Shown: positions 37,517 through 47,617, counted from the first letter of the stretch. The stretch is DNA of 64,000 bases from Archangium violaceum (GCF_016859125.1 NZ_CP069338.1:1612001-1676000), one strand, 5' to 3'. Notes: a model not told the origin generated them from the letters alone. A program made the numbers and translations.

Positions 37517-38395
37517 ATGCTGCTGGATGCCCAGACACTGGCCCGGCTCCAGGGCGTGAAGCTGCGCGCCCGCGCGGTGATGGAGGGGGTGCTGTCCGGC
37601 CTCCACAAGAGCCCGCACCAGGGCCAGAGCGTGGAATTCGCCGAGCACAAGGAGTACGCGCCCGGTGACGAGCTGCGCCACCTGGACTGGAAGGCCTACG
37701 GCAAGTTCGACAAGTACTACGTCAAGCGCTACGAGCACGAGACGAACCTGCGCGCGGTGATGGTGGTGGATGCGTCCGCCTCCATGGGCTACCGCAGTGG
37801 CGCGCTCTCCAAGCTGGACGTGGCCACCACGTTGGCCGGCGCGCTGTGCTACCTGCTCGTGCGCCAGCAGGACGCGGCCGGGCTCGCCCTCATGACGAAC
37901 GGGCGCTTCCAGGACGTGCCCCCGCGCGCCTCGGCCGGCCACCTCAACGTGCTGCTGGACGCGCTCGAGCACGCCACGCCCACCGGCGGCACCCACCTGG
38001 TGTCCGCCGCGGACCACCTGGCCGAGGTGCTCCCGCGCCGCTCCTCCGTCGTCGTGCTGTCGGACTTCCTCGACGAGAACCAGGACGCGCTCAAGCGGAT
38101 ACTCGCGCTGCGCCAGCGCAAGAACGACGTGGCGGTGTTCCACCTGGTGGACCCGGCGGAGCTGACGTTCCCCTTCGATGACCCCACGCTCTTCCTCGAC
38201 ATGGAAGGCCAGGGCCGCATCGAGGTGAACCCGCGTGAAATCAAGGAGAGCTACCTGGAGGAGTTCGGGGCCTTCCTGGCGAACGTGAAGTCGGCCTGCG
38301 CGGAGGCGGACGTGGACTACGAGCTGGTGCGCACCGACGAGCGGTTGGACGAGGTGTTGCTGCGCTTCCTGGGGAAGCGGGGGAGGCGCCGGTGA
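37517..38395 (+). CDS. DUF58 domain protein
   Basis: The 292-residue protein has the DUF58 block LHKSPHQGQSVEFAEHKEY...RHLDWKAYGKFDKYYVKRYE (about 35-75). A vWA-like fold follows, with a degenerate MIDAS (MVVVDASASMGYRSG) and VVLSDFLDE. It partners MoxR ATPases in envelope or stress functions. The C-terminal 60 residues show no membrane segment. Its stop overlaps the next start by four bases (GTGA). Confidence 0.92.
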   Translation: MLLDAQTLARLQGVKLRARAVMEGVLSGLHKSPHQGQSVEFAEHKEYAPGDELRHLDWKAYGKFDKYYVKRYEHETNLRAVMVVDASASMGYRSGALSKLDVATTLAGALCYLLVRQQDAAGLALMTNGRFQDVPPRASAGHLNVLLDALEHATPTGGTHLVSAADHLAEVLPRRSSVVVLSDFLDENQDALKRILALRQRKNDVAVFHLVDPAELTFPFDDPTLFLDMEGQGRIEVNPREIKESYLEEFGAFLANVKSACAEADVDYELVRTDERLDEVLLRFLGKRGRRR

Positions 38396-40494
38396 CGTTC
38401 GCGCATCCGTGGATGCTGCTGGGCGCGCTGGCGGCGCTCATTCCGCTGCTCGTCCACCTCTTCGACCGGCGGCGGCCCCGGCCCCACCCCTTCGGGCCCC
38501 TGGCCTTCGTGCTGCGCAGCCAGAAGCGCACCGCGAGCCGGCTCAAGCTCAAGCGGCTGCTGCTGTACGCGCTGCGCACGCTCATCCTGATTGCCCTGCC
38601 GGTGGCGCTGGCGCGGCCGGAGTGGAAGCAGGACAAGGCGGCGGCGGCGGTGGTGAAGGGCCCGGCGGCCACGGCCATCGTGCTGGACGCGTCGCTGTCC
38701 ATGCGCTGGTCGGACGGTACGCCCCTCTTCGAGCGGGCCCGGGACGAGGCGCGCGACGCGCTGGCGGACCTGCGGCCCGAGGAGCCCGCGACGGTACTGG
38801 TGTGCACGAGCTCGCCCCTGCCGCCCGCGGCGCCGGGCTTCGACCGCTCGAGGATGCGTCAGGTGATCGACGAGGCGCAGCCCACGTTCGCGGGGGCGGA
38901 CCTGTCGCGCTGCCTGGACCTGGCGGCGCGCTCGCTGGAGGAGAACCCCATGGCGGGCAAGCGCCTGGTGGTGGTGTCGGACCTGACGGCCGGCTCCATG
39001 CGCCTGGAGGCGCCGGTTCCGACGGTGAAGGGTCCCACGGGAGAGGCGATACGCCCCGAGGTGGTGCTGCGTGACGCGGCCAACGGCAAGGACACGCTGC
39101 CCAACCACGCGCTGGTGGACCTGAAGGTGGAGCCCGCGCTGCAGGCGGGACCGCGCGCCTTCCAGTTCACCTTCACGGTGAAGAACTTCAGCGACACGCC
39201 GCTGAAGGACCTCGAGGCGGCGGTGCGCACGGCGGACACCACGCTGGGCAAGGGCTTCGTGGACGTGCCCGCCAACGGCACGGCGCAGAAGTCACTGACG
39301 GTGCGCTTCCAGCAGGGTGGCACGGTGGCGGGTCATGGCGCGCTGACGCCGGATGGGCTGGCCGAGGATGACCGGCGGGCCTTCGTGCTCGCGGTGCCGA
39401 GGCCGTTGAAGGCGCTGGTGGTGAACGGCTCGCCGAACCCCACGCGCTACCGGGACGAGGCCTTCTTCATGGAGGCGGCGCTGTCGGCTCCGGGCTCGCC
39501 GGTGCAGGTGGCGGTGCGGGACGCCGAGGCCGGGTGGCGCGAGGACCTCGCCCAGTACGACCTGGTGTACCTGCTGAACGCACCGGCGCCGGACGAGACG
39601 GAGGCGGAGAAGCTGCGGGCCTTCGTGGAGAACGGCGGCGGACTCTTCGTCAGCATGGGCGACCACGTGGACCCCGAGGCGTACAACGCGCGACTGGGAA
39701 GCCTGCTGCCGCGCAACCTGCGGCTGGTGCGCACCAGTGTGGAGCGCGAGGACCCGGACGCGGACGACAAGGCGGCGAAGCTGGCGCAGGTGCGGGTGGA
39801 GCATCCGCTCTTCGCGCCCTTCACGGGCCGGGCCGAGGAGGGCCTGGTGGGGGCGCGCTTCTACCGGTACATGCTGCTGGAGGCGGACGGGAGCGGCACG
39901 CCCCAGGGCGCGAGCCAGGTGCTGGCCACGTACGAGGACGGGGCTCCGGCGGTGGCGGTGGCGCGACGAGGCAGGGGCCGGGTGGCGCTCTTCACGAGCA
40001 CGGTGGACCGCGACTGGAGCGACTTCGCCATCCGCACGAGCTTCCTGCCGCTGATGCAGCGCTTCGCGGCGTACCTGGCGGGCTCGCTGGAGGAGCGCGA
40101 GGAGCAGAAGGTCCGCGTGGGCGAGACGCTCGCACTGCGGCCCGAGGGCGCGCAGACGGTATCGGCGGTGAAGGCGCCGGATGGCACGGAGGTGCCGCAC
40201 AAGGCACAGCCGGACGGTACGGTGCTGGTCGGTCCGGTGGAGCAGCCGGGGACGTTCTCGGTGTTGGGAGGAGACGGCAAGCCGGTGAGCGCGCTGGCCT
40301 TCGCCGCGACACTCGACCCGGCCGAGAGCGACTTGAGCCGGCTGCCACAGGACGCGCTCTCCGCGCACTTCGGCGAGGAGACGGTGAAGGCCTCGAGCTC
40401 GGATGCGGAGCGCCCGCCCGTGCCGCTGTGGACGTGGCTCATCGTGGCCGCGGCGTTCGCCTTCTTCTTCGAGGGCACGTTGCTGCGCAAGTAA
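38392..40494 (+). CDS. BatA-like membrane protein with vWA domain
   Basis: GTG 38392 opens a 700-residue protein. The N-terminal double-helix BatA motif (AHPWMLLGALAALIPLLVHLFDRR and LLLYALRTLILIALPVALARPEW) is followed by a vWA domain (TAIVLDASLSMRWSDG, MIDAS DxSxS). An Ig-like domain with a glutamine-amidotransferase-like fold comes next (VVNGSPNPTRYRDEAFF; LVYLLNAPAPDE; FVENGGGLFVSMGDHV). One C-terminal helix follows (LWTWLIVAAAFAFFFEGTLL). It completes the MoxR-DUF58-vWA operon, which acts at the inner membrane. The gene ends at a dispersed CCTCTCCC palindrome. Confidence 0.9.
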   Translation: MTFAHPWMLLGALAALIPLLVHLFDRRRPRPHPFGPLAFVLRSQKRTASRLKLKRLLLYALRTLILIALPVALARPEWKQDKAAAAVVKGPAATAIVLDASLSMRWSDGTPLFERARDEARDALADLRPEEPATVLVCTSSPLPPAAPGFDRSRMRQVIDEAQPTFAGADLSRCLDLAARSLEENPMAGKRLVVVSDLTAGSMRLEAPVPTVKGPTGEAIRPEVVLRDAANGKDTLPNHALVDLKVEPALQAGPRAFQFTFTVKNFSDTPLKDLEAAVRTADTTLGKGFVDVPANGTAQKSLTVRFQQGGTVAGHGALTPDGLAEDDRRAFVLAVPRPLKALVVNGSPNPTRYRDEAFFMEAALSAPGSPVQVAVRDAEAGWREDLAQYDLVYLLNAPAPDETEAEKLRAFVENGGGLFVSMGDHVDPEAYNARLGSLLPRNLRLVRTSVEREDPDADDKAAKLAQVRVEHPLFAPFTGRAEEGLVGARFYRYMLLEADGSGTPQGASQVLATYEDGAPAVAVARRGRGRVALFTSTVDRDWSDFAIRTSFLPLMQRFAAYLAGSLEEREEQKVRVGETLALRPEGAQTVSAVKAPDGTEVPHKAQPDGTVLVGPVEQPGTFSVLGGDGKPVSALAFAATLDPAESDLSRLPQDALSAHFGEETVKASSSDAERPPVPLWTWLIVAAAFAFFFEGTLLRK

Positions 40495-40530
40495 CCCCCT
40501 CTCCCTCTGGGAGAGGGTTGGGGTGAGGGT
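40495..40530. repeat. REP-like palindrome (CCCTCACCCC/CCTCTCCC family), copy A
   Basis: ccctctccctctgggagaggg forms a strong hairpin followed by ttggggtgagggt. The same unit in the opposite orientation occurs at 48438-48473. It lies directly after the BatA-like stop and may double as a transcription terminator. Confidence 0.75.
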
Positions 40531-40573
40531 CTACCGCCCGTCGTGACAGGGGAACGCTACACTTCCGGGCTCC

Positions 40574-41296
40574 TTGACCAGACCGCGCCTACTCCCACTC
40601 TCAATATCTCTTGCTGTGCTGCTGTCCGCATGCGCCGCGACGTCTCCGGCTATGCGCACGTGGGAGGACACGCAGCGAGACGCTCCCACCGCGTGCGAAG
40701 CCCCGAGCGATGACCCGTGTGTCGTGCTCGCATGCGACGAGGGGGAATGCGGCGCATTCAGTTGCGAGGACGCAGACCCGGAGTCGGTGGCACATGCCGC
40801 TCTGGCGCACGGTGCGGAGTTGGCGCGCTATCGCCCTCCCATGCGAAGCCCCGGCACCCAACGAAACTGGAGGCGCGCTGGGCTTCGGGAGGATGCAAGG
40901 CCCCGGCTGACGTTCCATTTCCGCTACCGTCATGGCTTCCTCCCAGCCTTCCCCCGACTCGAAGGACGGCTGCTCAAGCACCACCTGTTCCCCCAGGCTC
41001 AGGAGCTCAGGACGTGGTTCCGGGACAATGGCATCGACGTCCACGCCTGGACGATGGCCATCCCAGAGCAGGTGCATCTACGCATCCATCGCGGAGCAAG
41101 CGGTGGCCCATGGAACGAGGCATGGCGCCAGTTCATGCACGCCAACGCCCGCCGCAGAGTGCCTCCGGAAGAAATGTTGCGAAAAGCCTTCGAGCTGGCC
41201 TACCGCTTCGACATCGTTGGCCTCCTCGTGCCTTACGGTCACCCGCTTGTCCCACCGGTCCCCAGCTCTTCGCGGATTGAGGGTTGCGCTGAATGA
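40574..41296 (+). CDS. SitA6-family polymorphic toxin lipoprotein
   Basis: TTG 40574 starts a lipoprotein signal (LLPLSISLAVLLSACAA). The 240-residue product then has CVVLACDEGECGAFSCED and the C-terminal toxin part with KHHLFPQAQELRTWFRDNGIDVHAWTM...HLRIHRG and GPWNEAWRQFM. This HHxFPQ...VHxxIH arrangement is an HNH-like, GHH-type nuclease motif of the TIGR02269/SitA6 family. Sit toxins are delivered between myxobacterial siblings by outer-membrane exchange (TraA/B). The antidote is encoded 13 bases downstream. Confidence 0.9.
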   Translation: MTRPRLLPLSISLAVLLSACAATSPAMRTWEDTQRDAPTACEAPSDDPCVVLACDEGECGAFSCEDADPESVAHAALAHGAELARYRPPMRSPGTQRNWRRAGLREDARPRLTFHFRYRHGFLPAFPRLEGRLLKHHLFPQAQELRTWFRDNGIDVHAWTMAIPEQVHLRIHRGASGGPWNEAWRQFMHANARRRVPPEEMLRKAFELAYRFDIVGLLVPYGHPLVPPVPSSSRIEGCAE

Positions 41297-41303
41297 AGGG
41301 TGA

Positions 41304-42034
<731 letters not shown>

Positions 42035-42046
42035 TTTCAGGCACGC

Positions 42047-42673
42047 TCACCACCGATCGTCCGTGAAGAGGCAGTCGATGAGCCGGGCCTCCTTCATCGC
42101 GACACAGCGGTATTGAATGTCGGGCACCGGTGTAAAGAGTGTCTCGTTGGGCAGTCGTGGCGCCCCCAGTTCCTCGCACAAGAGGCGCACCAGCACCTCT
42201 TCGTATTCCCGCGTCGCAGGCACCGGTTCGTAGAAGGTCTGGGAGGGACGCCACCGGTGCTCGGCGATGCGCTGCTTGAAGGAAGTATACGTCGCCGCTA
42301 CGGGCGCGAAGATGCTCACCAGCCCCACCACGTATCGGAATTCCTCTCCGCCTCCTTCTACGGGAACCCTGTCGGGAAGGAGCAACCGCACCCGCCAACA
42401 ATTGTCCGAGATGAGGATGGTCCAATCCTCCACCTTGCACTGAGGCACTTCTTCGCGCAGTCGCGCCAGGAACGCCTTCCAGCGTTCCTTCCCGGTTTCA
42501 GCGGCTGCACTACGAGCGGCCTTGAGCCGCTGGTACTCGGGCGTCGCGCCGTAGCCCAGCTCCGACTCCCAGATGTTCGCCGGGAGGTAATGGTGGACCA
42601 GTTCGACGAGCTGCGAGGCGGTGGGAAGCCCTGACTCTGTACCCTCTGTCATGAAAAGTCCCGGTGGTCTCAT
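42047..42673 (-). CDS. hypothetical cytoplasmic protein, second gene of a two-gene operon
   Basis: The 208-residue protein has no signal or membrane segment. Visible features are helical N-terminal ASQLVELVHHYLPANIWESE and a mixed alpha/beta middle (DWTILISDNCWRVRLLLPD, YVVGLVSIFAPVAATYTSF). The end is YRCVAMKEARLIDCLFTDD. Its start overlaps the lipoprotein stop by four bases (ATGA), so they are translationally coupled. A lipoprotein plus cytoplasmic partner resembles toxin-immunity layouts such as SitAI, but I see no motif to support that. Family not recognised. Confidence 0.65.
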   Translation of the reverse strand: MRPPGLFMTEGTESGLPTASQLVELVHHYLPANIWESELGYGATPEYQRLKAARSAAAETGKERWKAFLARLREEVPQCKVEDWTILISDNCWRVRLLLPDRVPVEGGGEEFRYVVGLVSIFAPVAATYTSFKQRIAEHRWRPSQTFYEPVPATREYEEVLVRLLCEELGAPRLPNETLFTPVPDIQYRCVAMKEARLIDCLFTDDRW

Positions 42674-43098
42674 GGTAGGAGCTGCTCGATGCGAGAGCCG
42701 GGAATCAATAGCTCGAGTTCACGCAGCATCTCGACTTTGAACCGCAAGCACAATTCCGCGGACAGATAGCCCTGCCCGGCCACACGTGCCGCCGCGGCAT
42801 CCGCGGCCTGTGCCGCCATCCGCTGGGCGAAGCCATCCGTGACGGGTCCATTCCTGTTGATCTCGGGAACCTGCACCGACAAGTGGCAGGAGACGAAGTC
42901 CGGTTCGTCCGGGAAGCGCAAGAGGTTGATGATCAACCGGGCCGCCTTCCACCCGCCGGAGTCCTCCCCATCATGAGAAACAACGGGGACGAACTCGAAC
43001 TGCGACGGCGAGATACCTCCTGGCCCGCCCGCGATCGAGACGCACGCGGAAACGGATAACAGCCCCACGACGGCAACGAGTCGCAAGAGGGTGCCCAT
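42670..43098 (-). CDS. small lipoprotein behind a run of 11 Gs
   Basis: ATG 43098 is immediately preceded by 11 consecutive Gs (43109-43099 on this strand) that serve as or replace the ribosome site. The 142-residue product has a lipobox (LVAVVGLLSVSACVS). The soluble part contains SFEFVPVV-like strands and EPDFVSCHLSVQVPEINR, with an Ala-rich helix. Family unknown. Slippage in the G-run could change spacing and translation, so expression may be phase-variable. Confidence 0.65.
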   Translation of the reverse strand: MGTLLRLVAVVGLLSVSACVSIAGGPGGISPSQFEFVPVVSHDGEDSGGWKAARLIINLLRFPDEPDFVSCHLSVQVPEINRNGPVTDGFAQRMAAQAADAAAARVAGQGYLSAELCLRFKVEMLRELELLIPGSRIEQLLP

Positions 43099-43195
43099 CC
43101 CCCCCCCCCGCCTATCACGCCGAGCCCACTCCACCGTGTCACCGTCAGGTGACGGTGTTCTTGAGTTGGTCCTTCTCGCGTGGAGCGGGTGCCCC

Positions 43196-43594
43196 TCAGT
43201 AAGCCTCCGCGGCGGATTGTTCGGGGGCTGGGGCCGGCACCGGCTCCTGGATGTTGTCGAGCGCCTGGGCCACGGCATCCTCGAACTCTTCCAGCGGACA
43301 GCTCTTGGAGAGGACATGGACGCCTGGGAGCCGGGGCGCCCGCCTGGAGCTGTGCAGGATGATGGGAATGCCCTCGAGCCCTGGGTCCCGCAGGAGGCTC
43401 TGGCAGAGCTCGACCCCGTCCATCCGAGGCATCATCCAATCCGTCACGATCAGGTCCGGCCGCTGCTGATGGGCCTTCTCCAATGCTTCCATGCCATCGT
43501 GCGCCTGGATGACCTGGTCGCCCATGATTTCAAGTACGTCGGTGTAGAGGTCCAGCAAGTCCGGTTCGTCGTCGACCAGGAGAATCATGCTCAC
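43196..43594 (-). CDS. single-domain response regulator (CheY-like receiver)
   Basis: The 132-residue protein starts SMILLVDDEPDLLDLYTDVLE (acidic pocket DDE). It has LIVTDWMMPRMDGVELC with the phospho-acceptor Asp, the conserved switch region IPIILHSS and the lysine in VLSKSCPLEEFEDAV. A short Pro/Ala tail follows. It has no output domain, so it should act by protein contact in a phosphorelay. No kinase is adjacent. I take GTG 43594 (gaggggatgccacc upstream), with ATG 43588 as alternative. Confidence 0.93.
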   Translation of the reverse strand: MSMILLVDDEPDLLDLYTDVLEIMGDQVIQAHDGMEALEKAHQQRPDLIVTDWMMPRMDGVELCQSLLRDPGLEGIPIILHSSRRAPRLPGVHVLSKSCPLEEFEDAVAQALDNIQEPVPAPAPEQSAAEAY

Positions 43595-43696
43595 GGTGGC
43601 ATCCCCTCTTTCCGGAGCGCCTGACCTGGATGGCTATCTCGCGCCCCTCAATTGGGAGGAGTCGCCCTCACTGCCGGTGTGATTTCATGGTCGGCC

Positions 43697-45334
43697 ATGA
43701 CCATCGCCAGCCGTGTCCTCGCACGTCTCCTGGAATTTCCACCCGCGGACACCCACGACGTCACCGTCGAGCGGGACATCGAGGTGCCGATGCCCGATGG
43801 AATCAAGCTGCTGACCGATCGGTACGCCCCTCGTGGTGGTGGCAGGCTTCCGACCCTCCTCGTGCGCTCGCCCTATGGCAGACGGGGCTTCTTCGGCCTC
43901 CAGTTCGGAAGACTCTTCGCCGAGCGTGGCTTCCAGGTGCTCGTCCAGAGCGTCCGCGGCACCTTCGGCTCGGGCGGCCAACTCGACCCGTTCCGCAACG
44001 AGCGGGCCGATGGGTTGGCGACACTCGAGTGGATGAAGAAGCAGGACTGGTTCTCCGGCGAGTTCGCCACGCATGGGCCCAGCTACCTCGGCCTCGTGCA
44101 ATGGGCGCTCGCCCGTGACGCGGGTCCCGCCTTGAAGGCGATGGTGGCGCACGTGACCGCGTCCCAGTTCCGGGACCAGACCTACGCGGGCGGCGCCTAC
44201 TCGCTCGATACCACGCTGTCCTGGGTCCACCTCGTCCGCACCCAGGAGAAGGCCGGACTGGCGGCCGTGCTCGCGCGGCTCGGCGCGGCCCGCAAGCTCA
44301 AGCCCCTCTTCCAACACCTGCCGTTGAACGAGGTGGACGCGCTCGCGGTCGGAGAGCGGGTCCCCTTCTTCCAGGACTGGCTCGAGCACGATGCGCCGGG
44401 AGACCCGTGGTGGAACCCCGCGGACTTCAGCGGCTCGGTCTCCGAGGTCACCGCTCCCGTGCATCTGATCGGCGGCTGGTACGACATCTTCCTGCCCTGG
44501 CAGATGAATGATTACGCCGCGCTCCGCCGGGCCGGGCGTGCCCCCTACCTGACCATCGGGCCCTGGACCCACGCCGCTCCCGCGGGAATGGCGGCCGCCG
44601 CGCGCGAATCCCTGGTGTGGCTCGAGGCCCACCTCAAGGGTGACCGTAGTCGTTTGCGCGAGGCCCCCGTCCGCCTCTTCGTCATGGGCGCGAACGCCTG
44701 GCGCGACTTCTCCGAGTGGCCTCCGCCAGGCGCCCGCTCCCAGCGCTGGCACCTGCAAGCGGGCCGGGGCCTCTCTCCCGCCACGCCTTCGGCCTCGGAG
44801 CCCGACCGCTACCGCTACGACCCGGCCAACCCGACCCCCACCGTGGGCGGTGCCCTCCTGACGAACGAGGCGGGCCCGAGGGACAACCGCGAGTTGGAAA
44901 CGCGGCCCGACATCCTCACGTACACCAGCGCGCCGCTCGAGAAGGACCTCGAGGTCATCGGCCCCGTCCAGGCCGAGCTCTTCGTCCGCTCCAGCCTCCA
45001 ACACACCGACTTCTTCGCCCGGCTGTGTGATGTCGACCCATCGGGCAGGTCCATCAACATCTGCGATGGGCTGCTGCGCCTCGTCCCCGGCAGGCCCGCA
45101 CCCGAGCCCGATGGCACCTCGCGCGTCTCCATCGACCTGTGGCCCACCGCCCACCGCTTCCTCGCGGGCCACCGCCTCCGGCTCCAGGTCTCCAGCGGTG
45201 CCCACCCGCGCTTCGCTCGCAACACCGGCAGTGGTGAGCCGCTCGCCACCGCGAAGACGCTCGTCCCCGCCGACCAGAGCGTCTTCCACGACCCCGCCCA
45301 CCCCTCCGCCCTCATCCTCCCCGTCATGGGCTGA
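43697..45334 (+). CDS. CocE/NonD family hydrolase (X-Pro dipeptidyl-peptidase/S15-like)
   Basis: From ATG 43697 the protein has 545 residues. Landmarks are VERDIEVPMPDGIKLLTDRYAP, VQSVRGTFGSGG and the nucleophile elbow THGPSYLGLVQW (Ser129). The acid region HLIGGWYDIF and IGPWTHAA follow, and a C-terminal jelly-roll domain (LEVIGPVQAELFVRSS, FLAGHRLRLQVSSGAHP). These are typical of acyl hydrolases such as cocaine esterase and alpha-amino-acid ester hydrolases. The natural substrate cannot be read from sequence. No signal peptide is evident from this start; a longer start at TTG 43652 exists. Confidence 0.9.
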   Translation: MTIASRVLARLLEFPPADTHDVTVERDIEVPMPDGIKLLTDRYAPRGGGRLPTLLVRSPYGRRGFFGLQFGRLFAERGFQVLVQSVRGTFGSGGQLDPFRNERADGLATLEWMKKQDWFSGEFATHGPSYLGLVQWALARDAGPALKAMVAHVTASQFRDQTYAGGAYSLDTTLSWVHLVRTQEKAGLAAVLARLGAARKLKPLFQHLPLNEVDALAVGERVPFFQDWLEHDAPGDPWWNPADFSGSVSEVTAPVHLIGGWYDIFLPWQMNDYAALRRAGRAPYLTIGPWTHAAPAGMAAAARESLVWLEAHLKGDRSRLREAPVRLFVMGANAWRDFSEWPPPGARSQRWHLQAGRGLSPATPSASEPDRYRYDPANPTPTVGGALLTNEAGPRDNRELETRPDILTYTSAPLEKDLEVIGPVQAELFVRSSLQHTDFFARLCDVDPSGRSINICDGLLRLVPGRPAPEPDGTSRVSIDLWPTAHRFLAGHRLRLQVSSGAHPRFARNTGSGEPLATAKTLVPADQSVFHDPAHPSALILPVMG

Positions 45335-45504
45335 GCATCGGGCTCGAAGCCCCACCGGCAGGGGAGGCACGGCTGGCCCGCTCGGCTCCCCTCCGGCCCA
45401 ATGCGGCATTCCTGACGGACGGGCAGGCAGCCACGTGTGGGGGTGGGCATCCGCCGCGCTCTTTCCTCCCCGCGAGGGGGAGGGCGTGCGAAGGTATCGC
45501 CCCC

Positions 45505-46614
45505 ATGAGCAACGCCCTCTACCGAGACTGTGCCCGGCTCTTCATGGTGGGCTTCCCCGGCCCGCGCATCGACGACGACTTCGCCGCGCTGATGGATGAC
45601 GGCATCTTCGGTGCCATCCTCTTCAAGCGGAACGTGGGGACGGCGCAGGAGACGGCCGCCCTGTGCCGCGACATCAAGTCACGCGCGCGCCGGCCCTTCA
45701 TCCTCTCGGTGGACCAGGAGGGCGGACGCGTGGCCCGGTTGCGTGACGTGCCCTTCACCACCCTGCCCCCCATGCGCGAGCTCGGCCAGCGCGGAGACCT
45801 GGTGCTCGTGGAGCGCATGGGGCGGCTGCTCGCGCACGAGCTGCGCGCGGTGGGCTTCGACTGGGACTTCGCGCCCGTGCTGGACGTGGACACCAACCCC
45901 ACCAACCCCGTCATCGGCGACCGCAGCTTCAGCCGCGACCCGGACGAGGTGGGGCGCATGGGCGTGGCGCTCGCCCGGGGCCTGGAGGCCGGTGGCGTGG
46001 CCTCGTGCGGCAAGCACTTCCCCGGGCATGGAGACACCACCTCGGACAGCCACCTGACGCTGCCCCGGCTCCCGCATGACATGGAGCGCCTGCGCCGCGT
46101 GGAGCTGGTGCCCTTCCGTGCCTTCGCCCAGGCGGGGCTCGCCTCGTTGATGACGGCGCATGTGCTCTTCGACGCGCTCGACCTGAAGGTGCCCGCCACC
46201 ATGAGCCACCGCGTGCTGCACGGCGTGCTGCGCGAGGAGCTGGGCTTCGACGGCGTGCTCGTGAGCGATGACCTGGAGATGAAGGCCATCGCGGACCACT
46301 ACTCGGTGGAAGAGGCCGCGGTGCAGGGCACGCTCGCCGGGGTGGACCTGTTCCTCGTGTGCCACCAGGCGGACGTGCAGCGGCGGGCCATCGAGGCGCT
46401 GGTGCGCGCGGTGGAGTCCGGCCGCGTGCCGCGCGCGCGCATCGAGGAGGCCCACCGTCGACTGGCCCGGCTCGAGGCGCGCTTCGCGCGCGGCCCCGAG
46501 GACCGGCTGGCCACGCTCGGCGACGCCCAGCACCGCGCGCTCGCCGAGGGGCTCGCCAGCAGCTTCAGCGGGAAGGATCCCACCGAGGTGATGCTGGCGT
46601 CCCGTCCCGTCTGA
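45505..46614 (+). CDS. nagZ: beta-N-acetylhexosaminidase, GH3 (NagZ)
   Basis: The 369-residue protein has no signal peptide. It has LFMVGFPG at the start, ILSVDQEGGRVARL, and the NagZ hallmark CGKHFPGHGDTTSDSH (about 168-183; the His/Asp pair used as acid/base). GVLVSDDLEMKAIADHY supplies the nucleophile Asp. It removes N-acetylglucosamine from anhydromuropeptides during peptidoglycan recycling in the cytoplasm. A stand-alone gene, facing a row of small lipoproteins. Confidence 0.95.
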   Translation: MSNALYRDCARLFMVGFPGPRIDDDFAALMDDGIFGAILFKRNVGTAQETAALCRDIKSRARRPFILSVDQEGGRVARLRDVPFTTLPPMRELGQRGDLVLVERMGRLLAHELRAVGFDWDFAPVLDVDTNPTNPVIGDRSFSRDPDEVGRMGVALARGLEAGGVASCGKHFPGHGDTTSDSHLTLPRLPHDMERLRRVELVPFRAFAQAGLASLMTAHVLFDALDLKVPATMSHRVLHGVLREELGFDGVLVSDDLEMKAIADHYSVEEAAVQGTLAGVDLFLVCHQADVQRRAIEALVRAVESGRVPRARIEEAHRRLARLEARFARGPEDRLATLGDAQHRALAEGLASSFSGKDPTEVMLASRPV

Positions 46615-46631
46615 CCGGGACGCCGGACTGG

Positions 46632-47039
46632 CTACTTGCCGGGAACGCCGGAGGGAACGCCGCTGGAGGGAGTCGGGGTATTGCCGCCCTGCACATCGGT
46701 GCCAGCCCCCGTGACGCCCCGGCCCTTGGTGCCCGTGCTCTGACTCCCCTCGAGGCCCGCGCCGCCCGTGCCCGCATCCTGGGTCATGACATCACCCTGG
46801 GTGCCCTGGGCTCCTTGCCGCGCGTCCTCGGAGCCACCGAGCCCCTGATCCTCGAGGCTCACGCTTCCCGAGCCGCCCATACCGCTCTGCTCCTCGAGGC
46901 CCACGCTGCCCGAGCCGCCCGTCCCCATCTCGTTCTGCGCTTCGTCGCCCCCCCGATTGGTGTTCGTGCACCCCGGGAACAACAGCGAGGCCGAAGCCAG
47001 CGCCCCCACCACCAGCCACCTGCGAATGTTTCCGCGCAT
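46632..47039 (-). CDS. small Gly/Ser/Thr-rich lipoprotein 1
   Basis: ATG 47039 has a strong ribosome site (ggaggagcgaac). The 135-residue product carries a lipobox (LVVGALASASLLFPGCTN) and a low-complexity tail built from GGSGSVGLEEQ / GGSGSVSLEDQ repeats and Gly/Thr stretches. It is probably a disordered surface lipoprotein. It is the first of three consecutive, similarly organised lipoprotein genes on this strand. Confidence 0.75.
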   Translation of the reverse strand: MRGNIRRWLVVGALASASLLFPGCTNTNRGGDEAQNEMGTGGSGSVGLEEQSGMGGSGSVSLEDQGLGGSEDARQGAQGTQGDVMTQDAGTGGAGLEGSQSTGTKGRGVTGAGTDVQGGNTPTPSSGVPSGVPGK

Positions 47040-47188
47040 GTTCGCTCCTCCATTCCGGGCAACCGTCATCGACAGCCCGGTGAATCCAGATGTGTCCAGA
47101 CCTCGGGTAGACCCCTCCCGTGACGGCGGGATCGGCCGGCACCGCACGGCCCCCGCGCCATCGCCGGGAGAGGACTCCGCCTCTGGCG

Positions 47189-47617
47189 CTAACGGCGCAG
47201 GGGCTCGCGGGGCTTCTGGGTCGCGTCCGCGGGCTCGAGGTTCTCCCCGGGGAGACTCCGAGCGGCGGGCTCGTCATTCGCCGGCGCGATCATCGTGCTC
47301 TCGGGACCCTGGGCCTCGTACGCTGCGCCACTGCCCCCCATCCCCTGCTGTCTCCGTTGTTCGATCAGGGCACGTTCCCCGAGGTCGAACGGCAAGGAGC
47401 GGCCCGGAGTTCCTTCCGCCTGGGGCGTCCGGGGATCGATGCTGGTGGGGATGTCCTTGATGGTGCCGTTGTAGCCGACCTGGACCGGATTCCGGACGAA
47501 GCCGGGCGAGAAGGATTCGTTCCCAGGATGCTGCGCGGACTCACAGGCGGAAACCAGCCACGCGGCCGAAGCCAGCGCCCCCAACACCCCCCACCGTTTG
47601 AAACCTCTGTCGTGCAT
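47189..47617 (-). CDS. small lipoprotein 2
   Basis: ATG 47617 follows ggagacgac. The 142-residue product has a lipobox (WGVLGALASAAWLVSACES), then a short region with GFVRNPVQVGYNGTIKDIP, and a disordered end with the GMGGSGAA motif shared with its neighbours. The signal segment LGALASA is close to that of lipoprotein 1, suggesting common ancestry. Function unknown. Confidence 0.72.
   Translation of the reverse strand: MHDRGFKRWGVLGALASAAWLVSACESAQHPGNESFSPGFVRNPVQVGYNGTIKDIPTSIDPRTPQAEGTPGRSLPFDLGERALIEQRRQQGMGGSGAAYEAQGPESTMIAPANDEPAARSLPGENLEPADATQKPREPLRR

Noticed and set aside
40495-40530. CRISPR or integron-type repeat
   Set aside because: A single short palindrome without spacing or array; it matches a dispersed REP-like unit.
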